A stretch of DNA of 47,572 bases from a virus. The notes under the pieces are model-generated. The model made no database searches, was not told where the DNA came from, and saw only the letters and a list, made by a program, of their open reading frames with translations. A program made the translations under genes and the position numbers. Within the stretch, counting starts at the first letter, position 1; every line of letters starts with the position of its first letter. The stretch is from IMG/VR virus record IMGVR_UViG_3300008262_000117, positions 1 through 47,572 of that record; one strand, written 5' to 3'. Shown one piece after another: positions 28,680-39,900 of the stretch.

Positions 28680-29200
28680 TCTAACATCACAATAACCCCT
28701 ACACACCTGACCAGACCTGACCACCTATAGCCCCCAGCCAGACTAACCAGCCAAGCACTAGGCACACCAGGCACACCTGGTCAGACTTACACAAGTTGTT
28801 TGTATCTCTAGCCAAAACATTTGCTACTCGTCAGTAGCTTCCTCCACCTCCTCCACCACCAGACCCACCACCTACTAACCCACCTACCTCTACTCACAAG
28901 CACCTAGCCCAAGCACTAGCCCCAAGCCTTGACCACCTTGACCACCTAGCCCAAGCACCAACACCTAGACAACACAAGACACACTCAACATTGACAAGCA
29001 CAAGCACATAGACACAAAAAAGTAAGAGCCTCTCAACAAAGCAAGCACATAAACACAAAAAAATAACAAGATAATGACAACCTGCCTACTTTTTATAAAA
29101 CAAAAACTAAAAAGCACACAACAAAGCACAAGAAAAAACAATCCTGGCAGCAAAACAAAAACCAACAAAACAACGAAAAAAAGCCCGGAACGATTTGGCA
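28680..29200. other. gene-free stretch almost devoid of G on the plus strand
   Basis: The plus strand is almost only A, C and some T, with recurring CAAGCACTAG, CACCTAGCCCAAGCAC, GACCACCT and later CACAAGCACA phrases. The only long frame (minus strand, about 28965-29237) is a low-complexity Phe/Val/Leu product caused by the skew. Such amino/keto skew is seen at some origins, packaging sites and unstructured RNA regions. Confidence 0.7.
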
Positions 29201-29217
29201 AAAGGCTATATATAAGC

Positions 29218-29303
29218 GGAGCCGTCTCACAGGCCAAAAGAAGAAATCGTTAAGGTTCATAAAATCGCTGCTGCCGTACAATGAAGTGGCTCCGTACGGC
29301 TCC
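29218..29303 (+). promoter_or_regulatory. overlapping inverted repeats before the head operon
   Basis: GGAGCCGT (29218-29225) is complementary to ACGGCTCC (29296-29303), and GCCGTAC (29273-29279) to GTACGGC (29294-29300). The second arms overlap, so the two stems exclude each other, an attenuator-like layout. TACACT (29316-29321) ends 6 bases before GTG 29328. Confidence 0.5.
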
Positions 29304-29327
29304 TTTAAAAGCCTGTACACTAGGTAA

Positions 29328-29822
29328 GTGGAAATCCCAACTCTCCCTTTAGATGAAGTCACCTTCATCCAATCCTTACCGCGCCCGCAAGCTGAGTCTC
29401 GCATGCGAGCTTTGTGGGAGGTTGGCTGGTCCCTGCAATCAATCGGGTCCTCTCTCATCCCTCAACGCCCTAAGACCACAATCCACTTCTGGGTCAAACG
29501 AGCCACCCCTGAGCAACAACATAGGCAGGTCCCCTCACCGCCACCCCGCTCTCTAACAACTAGCGTTCCAACTAAGACTGCCCCTCGAGTCAGGACTATC
29601 TCTCCTGGCGTTCCTGAGCACCTTAAGAACGAGATTAAACAGTTATCTCTACAGGCACGTCTCTACAGGGCTAAGACTCCTGCAGGGCATCCTGTGGCTC
29701 TTGCCAATGACCAACTGACTGTTATGGTTAAAACCCTCTACACAATGGGCGTTCCTGCTCAGGCGTTGGCTGATTCCGCTGGTGTCTCTTACAGAGCTAT
29801 GATTCGAAGGATTAGTAGATGA
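29328..29822 (+). CDS. DNA-binding protein with two helix-turn-helix segments, 164 aa
   Basis: The N-terminal part RALWEVGWSLQSIGSSLIPQRPKTTIHFWVKR (about 27-58) and the C-terminal part MVKTLYTMGVPAQALADSAGVSYRAMIRRISR (about 132-163) both have HTH spacing, joined by a basic Pro-rich linker. Position at the head of the structural operon suggests a regulator or a packaging-site protein (small-terminase role is possible). GTG 29328 has no strong ribosome site and may be leaderless. Confidence 0.65.
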   Translation: MEIPTLPLDEVTFIQSLPRPQAESRMRALWEVGWSLQSIGSSLIPQRPKTTIHFWVKRATPEQQHRQVPSPPPRSLTTSVPTKTAPRVRTISPGVPEHLKNEIKQLSLQARLYRAKTPAGHPVALANDQLTVMVKTLYTMGVPAQALADSAGVSYRAMIRRISR

Positions 29823-30145
29823 ATACAACCTTCAAGAATAAAACTGGCTCCTACGCTCCCTCTGAATTGGCAATTGTTGTTTGGTCTAACCCAAAAGGTA
29901 GAGGCAGAGCCCTTGAGACTATGACTACAGAGGATTCAACCCTACCGATTGTTTTTCCTGCTACCTATTTAAAGAAAAACAGGGAGTGGAGTAATGCAAC
30001 TTTTGTTTCTAGCGTTCAAGAGGTTTTTGACTTTATCTCCCAAAGCACTCGAAGCCACCCTTTAATAGTTCCAATGCCTATTGCTAAATCAGCTTTAGGC
30101 TGGGAAAACTTTTATGTACCAACCGAATATGTTGAGGAACAATGA
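29819..30145 (+). CDS. hypothetical protein, 108 aa
   Basis: Unrecognised, mixed composition (ELAIVVWSNPKGRGRALETM). ATGA overlaps on both sides, so it belongs to the head operon's lead genes. Confidence 0.75.
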   Translation: MNTTFKNKTGSYAPSELAIVVWSNPKGRGRALETMTTEDSTLPIVFPATYLKKNREWSNATFVSSVQEVFDFISQSTRSHPLIVPMPIAKSALGWENFYVPTEYVEEQ

Positions 30146-30513
30146 AAAAGCAGTTAGATGTCTTTCCAGCAATCGTAAAACTCATTTCTCCGGGCGCCCT
30201 TTCCGAACTAAGCATGACCAGTGTCAAGGGAGATATGCCCCAAGGGACTAGGAAGTTGGACCGTTGCAGGGTTGTAGTTTTGAATGAGACAGTTTTGATA
30301 GCTGTGGATTCTCCAGAAGGTCCGCAACTTGTGTTTCGGGAAAAGATAGTTGAAATGATTAATGAAAAAGGCTTGGACAGGGTAAAAACCGAATCAGGCA
30401 AGATGCTGGCCTTCATAAAGGACACCAATTGCGGTTGTGGTTCTCGGTTGAGGGGTTGGAACCCATTCAACGGTATTGTTGCTTCTACGGAGGACCCAAG
30501 TGGAATTATTTGA
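30142..30513 (+). CDS. conserved phage hypothetical protein, 123 aa
   Basis: Ends with TNCGCGSRLRGWNPFNGI, a C-terminal motif I recall from actinophage proteins near the portal. The middle is beta-rich (CRVVVLNETVLIAVDSPEG). Function unknown. ATGA overlap upstream; it overlaps the next GTG by 14 bases. Confidence 0.75.
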   Translation: MKKQLDVFPAIVKLISPGALSELSMTSVKGDMPQGTRKLDRCRVVVLNETVLIAVDSPEGPQLVFREKIVEMINEKGLDRVKTESGKMLAFIKDTNCGCGSRLRGWNPFNGIVASTEDPSGII

Positions 30514-30784
30514 GTTTACAGTTCTTGCTCTTGCGACCTTCCGAATTACCAGACTAATAACGCGGGACGTTATTACCGAGCCTATTAGGGCTAGAGTCTG
30601 GAAAAAGCGTCCTCCAGAGTCATCAAAGCTAGGTTACCTGTTTACCTGCGAGTGGTGTATGTCGATTTGGACAGCATCACTTATCTACGGATGCTTTATG
30701 ATTACATCAGTAACTGTTATCCTTTTAGTGCCATTCGCACTGTCAGCGGTAGCAGGACTGTTGACTGCGTATGAGGACAAATAG
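30500..30784 (+). CDS. DUF1360-like membrane protein, 94 aa
   Basis: The pattern LALATFRITRLITRD..TEPIRARVW followed by KLGYLFTCEWCMSIWTA (about 51-67) and a last membrane helix (about 73-93) is the DUF1360 layout. GTG 30500 is preceded by GGAGG. Family function unknown. Confidence 0.82.
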   Translation: MELFEFTVLALATFRITRLITRDVITEPIRARVWKKRPPESSKLGYLFTCEWCMSIWTASLIYGCFMITSVTVILLVPFALSAVAGLLTAYEDK

Positions 30785-30817
30785 CTCATGCTCCGTAACA
30801 AAGTGAAGGGTTAGACA

Positions 30818-32602
30818 GTGGCGGTATTCAAAAAAGAAGAACCAGCACAAGAACCAGTCGTCTCTGAAATTAAGAAACCACGTTCTAGTCGCCGTACGCG
30901 TACCACTCGTTCCCGTCAAGTTGTTGCGCCAAAAACTACTCCGCAATCAACAGGAATTCTTTCAGTCTTTAGTTCACCGAATTCTCCAGCTCCACTTTCA
31001 TACAACACTCCTCGCTCTATGACTGCAGCAGCAGTCCAAGTCAAAGTAAATGACAAAGGCGAGTTCGAGCAATTTAAAAATCGTCGTTCCGCTTCTTCCT
31101 CTGCATGGCAAGCAGAAGCTTGGGAATATTACGATGCAATTGGAGAAATCAAATACGCATTTAACTTAGTTGCCTCTGTTGTATCTCGTATTCGTATTTA
31201 TGCAGCAGCAATTGATGATCCTTCACAAGCTCCAGTTTCTGTAAATGAATCTCGAGTAGTTGAAGAACGTCTTGCATCTGCAGCAGAGCGTGCTCTAGAT
31301 CGTCTAAACTCTGCATATGGCGGTCAAGCAGGTCTTCTTAAAGATGCAGCTCTCAATCTTTCAGTCGCTGGCGAGTGCTACTTGGTACAAATGCCAGCTC
31401 GCACAGGAAGTGGTGTTCCTGAGTCTTGGGACATTCGTTCTGTTGACGAAGTAGTAACAGATGCTCGTGGTGGATTTAATGTTATTGGTCGCCGCGAACA
31501 AGGTGCAGGACAAGGTGGCGGTTCTGCTTTTGGAGTAAGCAAACTTAATAAGAATGCATTCGTAGGACGCATCTGGCGTTCACATCCTCGTTATTCCGAC
31601 GAAGCTGATTCATCACTTCGTGGTTTGCTTGATATGTGTGCTGAACTTCTTCTCCTCAACAGAACATTCCGTGCAACTGCACGTTCTCGTCTCAATGCAG
31701 GAGCACTTTATCTTCCAGACGGACTTTCTGTTGCTGCACAAGCAGACCCTAACTATCCATACGATTCTGAAGACGGAATGGGAGCGGGCTTCACAGCTGA
31801 AGAAGCAGAAGACGAATTCGAAGAACAACTTATCGATGCGATGACAACTCCGATTCGCGATGAAGAATCTGCGAGCGCTGTTGTTCCTCTCATCATTCGT
31901 GGTCCTGCAGAACTTGGCGACAAGATTAAGCAGTTCAAGTTTGAGCGTTCCTTTGACCCATCACTTGCAGAACGTTCTGACCGTGTACTAGAGCGCATCC
32001 TTCAGGGACTAGATGTTCCAAAGGACATCGTTACAGGTCTTGCAAATGTTAAGTATTCAAATGCAATGCAAATTGATGAATCACTTTACAAGGCACACAT
32101 TGAGCCATTGATGCTTTTGATTTCAGATGCTCTAACAGTTGTTTACCTACGTCCATATTTGATGGCTAATGGTTTCACTGAGTCTGAAGTAAATCGAATT
32201 GTTGTTTGGTATGACCCATCAGCAGTTTCTACACGCAATGACCGTGCAGCAGATGCTGATTCAGGATTTGACCGTATGGCAATCTCAGGAGACACATGGC
32301 GTCGTGCTCATGGCTTCTCAGACCAAGATGCACCTACTCCAACAGAAGTTGCACTTCGACTTCTACAAGAGCGTGGAGCAATTACTCCAGAACTTACAGA
32401 AGCAATGCTCAAAGCAGTAGCGCCTGAAGTTATGCAAGCAGTTCAGCAAGTAAGTCAAGAAAATTCCGTTGCACCAATGTCTCCAGAGTTACAAACTCTT
32501 CTTGACGGTGCAATTGGTCAAGCTCAACCAACCGAAACGACACCAGCGACTGAAACACCCACCGAGGAGGCAGTACCCCCAACTGAGGAGGTTCAGCAAT
32601 AA
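30818..32602 (+). CDS. portal protein, 594 aa
   Basis: The protein has a disordered basic N-terminus (SSRRTRTTRSRQ), a portal-like core (WEYYDAIGEIKYAFNLVASVVSRIRIYAA, about 104-132; later FRATARSRLNAGALYLPDGL and ILQGLDVPKDIVTG) and a Pro/Thr/Glu tail. Length and position at the head of the capsid genes fit a siphovirus portal, the dodecameric ring at the DNA entry vertex. GTG 30818 follows GTGAAGGG. Its stop overlaps the next gene as TAATG. Confidence 0.85.
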   Translation: MAVFKKEEPAQEPVVSEIKKPRSSRRTRTTRSRQVVAPKTTPQSTGILSVFSSPNSPAPLSYNTPRSMTAAAVQVKVNDKGEFEQFKNRRSASSSAWQAEAWEYYDAIGEIKYAFNLVASVVSRIRIYAAAIDDPSQAPVSVNESRVVEERLASAAERALDRLNSAYGGQAGLLKDAALNLSVAGECYLVQMPARTGSGVPESWDIRSVDEVVTDARGGFNVIGRREQGAGQGGGSAFGVSKLNKNAFVGRIWRSHPRYSDEADSSLRGLLDMCAELLLLNRTFRATARSRLNAGALYLPDGLSVAAQADPNYPYDSEDGMGAGFTAEEAEDEFEEQLIDAMTTPIRDEESASAVVPLIIRGPAELGDKIKQFKFERSFDPSLAERSDRVLERILQGLDVPKDIVTGLANVKYSNAMQIDESLYKAHIEPLMLLISDALTVVYLRPYLMANGFTESEVNRIVVWYDPSAVSTRNDRAADADSGFDRMAISGDTWRRAHGFSDQDAPTPTEVALRLLQERGAITPELTEAMLKAVAPEVMQAVQQVSQENSVAPMSPELQTLLDGAIGQAQPTETTPATETPTEEAVPPTEEVQQ

Positions 32603-33939
32603 TGGCTGAAGAAACTTGCCCCCCTGCAACACAAGATGTTGCTCTTAATCTTGATAACCGTAAAAAAGCAATTGATACTGCAATGTACGGTCCACTTAAT
32701 TCAACAGAACCAAACGATGAGTATTGGCAAGCACTTGCTGACGAATGGCAAGTAGACGCTGAGACAGCAAAGAAACAACGTTGTGGTAACTGTGCTGTCT
32801 TTATTCAGACTCCAGAGATGCTGGACTGTATTGCTAACGGACTAACAGGGGAGCAGAATGATGAATATGATTCAATTCAAGAAGCTGGTGACCTCGGATA
32901 TTGCGAAGCGTTTGATTTTAAGTGCGCTAGTGCTAGGACTTGCCGCGCTTGGGTTTCTGGTGGTCCTGTAACAGCTGCTGCTAAAAAGAAGATTGCACAA
33001 ACACCTGCACCAAAGAAAGACCGTGTCAAAGGTTCTGACAAGAATTCAAAAGGCTCAGCTTCAGGTGGAAAGAAAATCACTTTTACTCCAGCAATTGAAT
33101 CGTCTCTTCGCAAGAAGGTAGAAGAGCACAATGAGAAAGCTCCAAAGGGTCGCAAGACTTCTGTCTCAACCCTAAAAGCTGTATATCGCCGTGGTGCTGG
33201 TGCCTACTCTGTTTCACATCGTCCAGGTATGACTCGTAACCAATGGGCAATGGGTCGTGTAAATGCATTCTTGCGCCTACTTAAGTCTGGCAAGCCAAAG
33301 AACTCTGCATACAAAGCAGATAACGATTTACTACCAGCAGCACACCCACGTTCTTCAAAGAAGAACGCTTCTACAATTATCGCTTCAGGTTTAATTCCAG
33401 AAGAACAAGATTTAGCAGATGCGCTTATTGCAATTACTCGAAAGCATGGACCATTTGATCAAGATGGTGATGGAGTGTGGGCTGGTTACACACCTGCTTA
33501 TGAGAACGAAGTTAAAGACATCGGAGTTAAGTGTTCAAACTGCGTATTCTTCCAAGGCCCAAATAAGTGCCAGATTATCTCCCTTGAGGTTGAAGCAGAT
33601 GGCAAATGCCGCTTTGCTGTTCTACCAGAGGGTGCAGTGTCAGGTTATGACGTTCCTGTTCGCGATGAAGAAGACCTTGAGCTTTTACTTGCATCCGCTG
33701 AAGCAGATGCAGAACTTAATGTTGAGTTGAAGTCCGAGTTAGATTATGAAACTCCAGAACAAGCAATCTTTGCTATGACAGAATTTGCAGGTCTAGGTTA
33801 TGAAGCAGAGTCTGCATTCCGTGCATCTTGGCTTCGTGCAGTTCGCAACAATGAAAACCCATTTAAGCGAGCAGCTGTTCTTGCAACAATGACATACGAC
33901 AGCATGGATTCCGACCTTCTGCCGAAAAGGAAGAGCTAG
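32602..33939 (+). CDS. Cys-rich head-associated protein, 445 aa
   Basis: Two cysteine clusters are visible: CGNCAVFI...C...LGYCEAFDFKCASARTCRAW (about 61-114) and KCSNCVFF...KCQI...GKCRF (about 310-340), both in the style of small HiPIP-like folds seen in phage head proteins. Between them the block RRGAGAYSVSHRPGMTRNQWAMGRVNAFLRL...DNDLLPAAHPRSSKK (about 194-255) resembles a domain found in algal-virus and phage proteins (DUF5824/5872-like, uncertain). The DxLLP.xHPRS ending recurs in the next protein. Confidence 0.7.
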   Translation: MAEETCPPATQDVALNLDNRKKAIDTAMYGPLNSTEPNDEYWQALADEWQVDAETAKKQRCGNCAVFIQTPEMLDCIANGLTGEQNDEYDSIQEAGDLGYCEAFDFKCASARTCRAWVSGGPVTAAAKKKIAQTPAPKKDRVKGSDKNSKGSASGGKKITFTPAIESSLRKKVEEHNEKAPKGRKTSVSTLKAVYRRGAGAYSVSHRPGMTRNQWAMGRVNAFLRLLKSGKPKNSAYKADNDLLPAAHPRSSKKNASTIIASGLIPEEQDLADALIAITRKHGPFDQDGDGVWAGYTPAYENEVKDIGVKCSNCVFFQGPNKCQIISLEVEADGKCRFAVLPEGAVSGYDVPVRDEEDLELLLASAEADAELNVELKSELDYETPEQAIFAMTEFAGLGYEAESAFRASWLRAVRNNENPFKRAAVLATMTYDSMDSDLLPKRKS

Positions 33940-33941
33940 CA

Positions 33942-36900
33942 ATGGCCAAGTATTCAAAGACACCTAAGCAGCAAGCTGCTATTGCTATTGCAAAGAAGAA
34001 AGTTAAGACTCTTTCTCTAGAACAACAGAATGAAAGAATCCTAGAAGCAGGTTTTGACATAGTTAAATCTGCAAACACTAAATTCTCTGGTTCAAGACTT
34101 ATTACTCGTAGAGCCGCTAAGTCTGTTATGACTCGTTGCTTATCTAAGTATGAGAACGAAACTTATTCGCTGCGCCGTATGCGCACTTTAAAAGAGCTTA
34201 ATGGTTATATTCAACTTGCTCAGTACAACAAGGTTTTTTCCGTCTCTCCTGAAAATACAGACTTACTTCCTATTTCACACCCACGTTCAACTCGCAAGCA
34301 TGAGCTCAGCACTGCAGAGGTAATGAAGCACCGTGCTCGTTGGATTATTGATGACCCAAATATTCAAGACGACACTGTTCGTTCAATTCTTTCTTCTGCT
34401 TTAACAGCACATCCAGCTTCACCTGAGTATGAATACTCTATTGCTCGCTTGCAATCAATGCCTCAAGGCTCTGTGCCTCAGTATGCACTTCTTGCTGCTC
34501 TAGGAGATGGAAACTCTCCTGCAGCCCGTCGTGCTCGTGCTATGCGTCAGCGCCGTGACCGTAAGGGTCGCTTTGCTGAAATGGGTGGCGGTCTACGTGC
34601 ACTTATTCGTCGTATTAGTGGAGCAGTTCAATCTCTTAGTGGTCGTGCTGTAGCAACTGATGAAGGTAGCGATACCTTCGATATGGAATTACCAAATGGT
34701 GATTTAGTTCGCGTCCCTGCAAAGTCTGCTGAAGGTGTTAAGGCAATTCTTAAGTCTGCTCAGGGTCCAGATGGATACAGCAAGACTGCAGCAAAGGTAA
34801 AAACTGGTGACCCAGTTATCGAAGAAGCTGATCTTGTAAAGATTGATGCACCTGCTGGATTTAGTAAAGATGAGAGCTGGTCTCCAAGTGACGTTGATAA
34901 AGAGTATTACGGAACCAAGATTGACCTTGGAACTAAGTACACAGATGATGCATACGATGTTATTAAAATTTCTACACCTAATGCTGCTGCAAAAGATAAG
35001 TTTGAAGCAGCGCAGCAACGCGAGGGTGAAGGACAGAATGTTGTTACTGAAGGAGCAGGAAAGAATGGTTCATTAGACCCAAATCTTCCTGTTTACTTTG
35101 TATCTCGTCGTGGTGAAGATGACAGCAAGCCTTTTGCTGTTGCACAGCGTTGGTCTGATGTTCAAGATTACATTTCACAAGACGAACCTAATTTTGAGAA
35201 GGGCGAACTTCCAAATCCAGCAAAGATGCTAGATGAAGGAGGAGAAGAACCAACTCCAGATACTCCAGAAGAAACTCCTGCATCAGAAGTTCAGGGTGAA
35301 TTAATTCCTAAGGTTTCAAAGAAGAACCTTAAGAAGAATATGAAAGAGTATAAGAAGAATCTAAAGGACTATGAAGAAAACGGTGGGCTATTCCCACTTG
35401 ACCCAAGTAAGGACCACATTCTTCTTCCTGATGGTTCTGTAGTTGACGCTGAAACTGGAGAGTTAGAACGCGATGCGTCTGGACAAGCTCCTACAGAAGA
35501 GCCAGCAGTAAAAGCAAAATTAGATGTAGGACCAAAATTAAATCTTCCTGAACAAATAAAAGATAGCGGTAAAAAACCAGCTGAGCCAACTCCTGGTTAC
35601 TACAACGTAGACCGCGGTGAATACACACCTGAAGGCCCTATTGATGGACAAGAAGCTTCTGACTTTACAGATGACCCAGCAGAGCTTGCACAGAAGTTTG
35701 ATACTCCAACTCTTGAGAAATCTCTAGAAGATGGTGTTAAGGGAACAGAAAAATCTCCTGCAACTGGTTATGGAACTTTGCCATTTGAAGATGGAGATGA
35801 AATTGTTCCAGCAGAAGCAATTTACAACGCTCTTAAAGAGCAGGGTGAAGATGCTGATGCAATTCTTGATGGTATTTATGGAAAGAAAGATGCAACTCCA
35901 GAAGTTTCTGATGAAGTTAAAGATGAACTTGGTAAAGACTTACCAGAAGTGCCAGAAATGGAAGGCGGAGACCCAACAGAGCTTCCTACACTTCTTGAAG
36001 GTTTGTCTGACGATGAGAAGGATAACTACGCCAAGACTGGTGAGTATAAGCAATATCTTCCAAAGAATGACACCTTTGATGTTCCAGAAGATTACGCAGA
36101 GCTTTCTCCAGAAGCATTTGATAAAGACCAATACGTAATTCCTGAAGATGCACCTGAAGGATTTAATTACGACCCTGTTGATATTGCTAATTACTACGAC
36201 ACGGAAGATTTGAAGGGCGAGTTGCGTCGTGCTCTTGAGCCAGGAAATGAAATGCCTGGTTATGGAATGCTTGGCACACAAACCGACGATGGTGAAGAGT
36301 ATTCAGCGTATGTTCCAGGCGAAGCAATTCGTGATGCGCTGCAATTACAAGGTGAAGACACCAATGCTTTGACCAAAGAAATCTATGATGAAGGTTTCGC
36401 TGGTCAAGAAGAAGACGCACTGACTCCTGAGCAAATTAATGACGCTCTAGAAGGAGAAGCACCTGATACAGAAGAAATCACACCAGAACCTGCCCAAGAA
36501 GCGCCTACCGAAACCACGGAACAAGCTCCGTCGGATGAAAAGGGACCCGAAGCCGTTGACGGAGTTGCAGTTGGAGAACCAACAGGACCAGCAAAGTTAA
36601 AGGCTAAAACTACTGAACTTAAAGCAGGAGATGTCACAACAAATGACTTCTTCACAATTGAGTCTATAGAACCTTCTGAGTTCCCAGGTAAGTCATGGGT
36701 TACTGGTTACTATCCAGGTCACGTCTCACAAAAAACTAAGTTGTGGAACAACGACACTGATATCTCTGTATATAGAAATATTGATGCTCCTACAAAGGGT
36801 GACTTGCCTGTGCTTTCAAAGCCAAAGGCAAAAGAGTATGACCCTGAAGGAAAGGTTTACAAGAACCCTGAAGGAGTTTGGGTTCCTAAAGATGCTGCTG

Positions 36901-39900
36901 CACAAAAACAATATCTAGCAGATTTTGAAAAATACAACGAAGAACTTGCTCAAGCTAAAGAAATGTGGTCTGCTCCTGAAGGATTAGAAGAGTGGGTTTC
37001 TGAATCTGAAGCTCCTGTTTACACACCAAGCAAACCTGTCGGTGTTGTTGGGGTTGGAGCAACTGAAGTAAAACCAGGAGACATTGCCTTCAAGAAAGAA
37101 GGAAAGAATGACTTCTACGAGTATTTCATTGTCCAAGATGTAACAACTGATGAAACTGGTAATGCTGTCGTTACAGGTTACTATCCAGGTCATCAGTCTC
37201 AAACAAAGACTTGGAAGGGCACCACTCCTATCGAAGTAATTCGTGGTGCATCTGATTTACCAGAACCAGGCAAGAAGCCAGCACTCGAGCGTCCAAAGAA
37301 GGATGACCCTGCATACAAAGAGAAGTATGCAGAGTTCAATGCAGCAAAGAAAGAGTCTGCTGCAACATTTACTCCTCCAATTGATGTAGATGCACTTCCA
37401 CCTAAGCCAAAGAAGGTCTCACGCCCAACACCTCCTGCATTTATGGGAGATAAGCTCAAGGCAATTGCTGCTGAAGCAAATGGTGACCCAGTTAAATTTA
37501 AAGAACTTCTTGCTAATGAAGAAGTAGTTCATCTTGACTTTGAGAGCACTGGAGGATTTACATCTCCAAGCCCAATTCAAGTTTCAATGACCAAGGTTAA
37601 AAATGGTGAAATCATTGAAGAGAAGACTCTCTTCATGAACCCAGAACAACCACTTGACTCTTTCTATACTGACAAAGACCCTTCAGAAGTTCTTAAAGAC
37701 TCAGATGGAAACCCAATCTCTGATGAGTTCTTGTCTAAGCAGATGTCGCAAGCAGATGCATTTAAAGAAATCTCTGACTTCCTTGGTGCAGACCCAATTG
37801 TTTCTGCACACAACATGCCATTTGATGGAGAAATCCTTCGTCGCAAGATGGCCGAGTATGGACTTGATTACAAGCCAGCTGGCGAGATTGACACACTCTC
37901 ACTTGCTCGCAAGGTTATTAATGGAAGCGCAGGAGACCACAAGCTTGAGGCTGTAGCAAATCGTTATGGACTTGCTGAGCCAAACACTGATTGGCACGAT
38001 GCTTCTGTTGACGTTGCTGTATTGCCTGGAATTCTTAACAATCTCTTGGATGAGATGGCTGTTACTAAGTCTGGTATCGATGTTCTTGACCTTGAGAAGT
38101 CTTCTGCAGATTATGACAAGGCAAAAGCAGAGTACGACGCATACAAGTCTGGAAAGAGCAAAGCAGACTCCGAACTTGTTATGTCAAAGACTTTTGCAGA
38201 TGGTATGGCTGGAAAAGATGTTCCAGAAACCGATGCTCTTGTCAAGGCTATGCCAAAAGACAAGCCAACTTCAGACGAAGTTTCACCATCTACTTCTGCA
38301 AAGCCAACCGAACTTTCAGATGGAGATTTCCAAGTCGAATCAGTCTTGGGCGGAAACGTATCCAACAACTGGGTATCTGACCCAGAGAACACAACAAATG
38401 TTGGAGCAATTGCTGTTGAAGAGTGGCAACCAGGCGACTTCATCAAGGCAAAGCATGATGGATTCCACGAAATTATTTCTATTACCCCAATTGAAGGCGA
38501 CGACAAGCGTGTGCTTGTTAAGCGCAGACTTCTTGCAAATGGAAAAGAGTATGAATCTGCTTGGGTTAAGTATCAAGCTTACGAAGTATGGCGTCGCAAC
38601 GGTGAGCCAGAAGCTGTTCCTGCACCAGAGCCAGAATTAGAACAACCACAACTTGAGATTGATGAAGCTCCTGAAAAGGAAGCAAACGCTGGTAAGTGGA
38701 ATGATTACAACATTGCAGAAGGTACAGATGGTGTCTTCTACGCAGAAAATATTTCTGCTGCAGATGTTCAAGCTCTAAAGGCTGGAACTCTTACTCCTCC
38801 TAAGCTTCCATTCTTTGCACCTCTTGGTGGTGGAAACAATCAGGAAACTGGAGAAGGTTACTTCTTTACTTCAGATGGAAAGCGTTTCTGGGGCAAGTAC
38901 GGTGCTGGTGGTGCTCTTATCCGTCGTAAGAATGCAGATGGAGAGTATGAATACTTCCTTGCAAAGCGTTCTAGTTCTTTGTCACAAGGTGGCGGTAAGT
39001 GGGGAATCCCTGGAGGAGCCCATAAAGACCAAACAATTGCTAAGGCTCCTAATGCAACTGCAAAAGAAGAGTTTATGGAAGAAGTTGGCGGAGACATCTC
39101 TGCACTCGAGCCAATCTACGTTGACACAAACAAAGTCGGCGCTGAATGGGCATACGAAACTTCTGTCTTTGAAGTAGGACCAGATCAGTACAACGATCTT
39201 TCATCAAAGGATGGAGAGAACACTGCAACTGGTTGGTTCACTGGAGACCAAATTAAGAAAATGGCTGATGCAGAAATGCTTCATCCAGACTTTGCTGATT
39301 CTTTCTCAAATATTGTTAGCAACTTAGAAGATGAAGATGCTAAAACAGATAAGCCAATCCCAGAGCCTGAAGTTAACGTTGAAGATGTACAAGCAACATT
39401 TGATACTTCAAACTGGAAAAAGACGGGGTCTCAAGCTGGCTCTAATCAAGGTGCTTTCTATACAGACCCAGACACTGGTAACCAGTATTACGTTAAGAAG
39501 CCAAAGTCTGACAAGCATTTTGCTAATGAGGTTCTTGGTGGAGCACTCTATGAAGAAGCTGGAGTTAAGTTTGGTCGTGCATACAAAGGCATAGACAAAA
39601 ATGGAAACTCCGTTCTTGTTTCTCCACTAGTTGAAGGTTCAGATGCAGACTTTGGAAGCAAGAAGAGTGATTCAGATGTAAAGAAAAACGCTCAAGACGA
39701 TTTTGCTGTAGATGCTTGGTTAGGTAACTATGATGTTATCGGACTTGAGTATGACAATGTTCTAACCGACAAAGATGGCAATGTAACTCGTATTGATGCT
39801 GGAGGCTCTCTTCTATTCCGTGCACAAGGCGGAACTGATAAGGAGTTTGGTCCAGAGGCAACTCAAGTTGATTCGATGCGTAATCCAAAAGAAAACCCAC

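Noticed and set aside
28965-29237. 90-residue hydrophobic minus-strand frame
   Set aside because: Phe/Val/Leu/Cys-rich only because the strand is G/T-rich; no start context.
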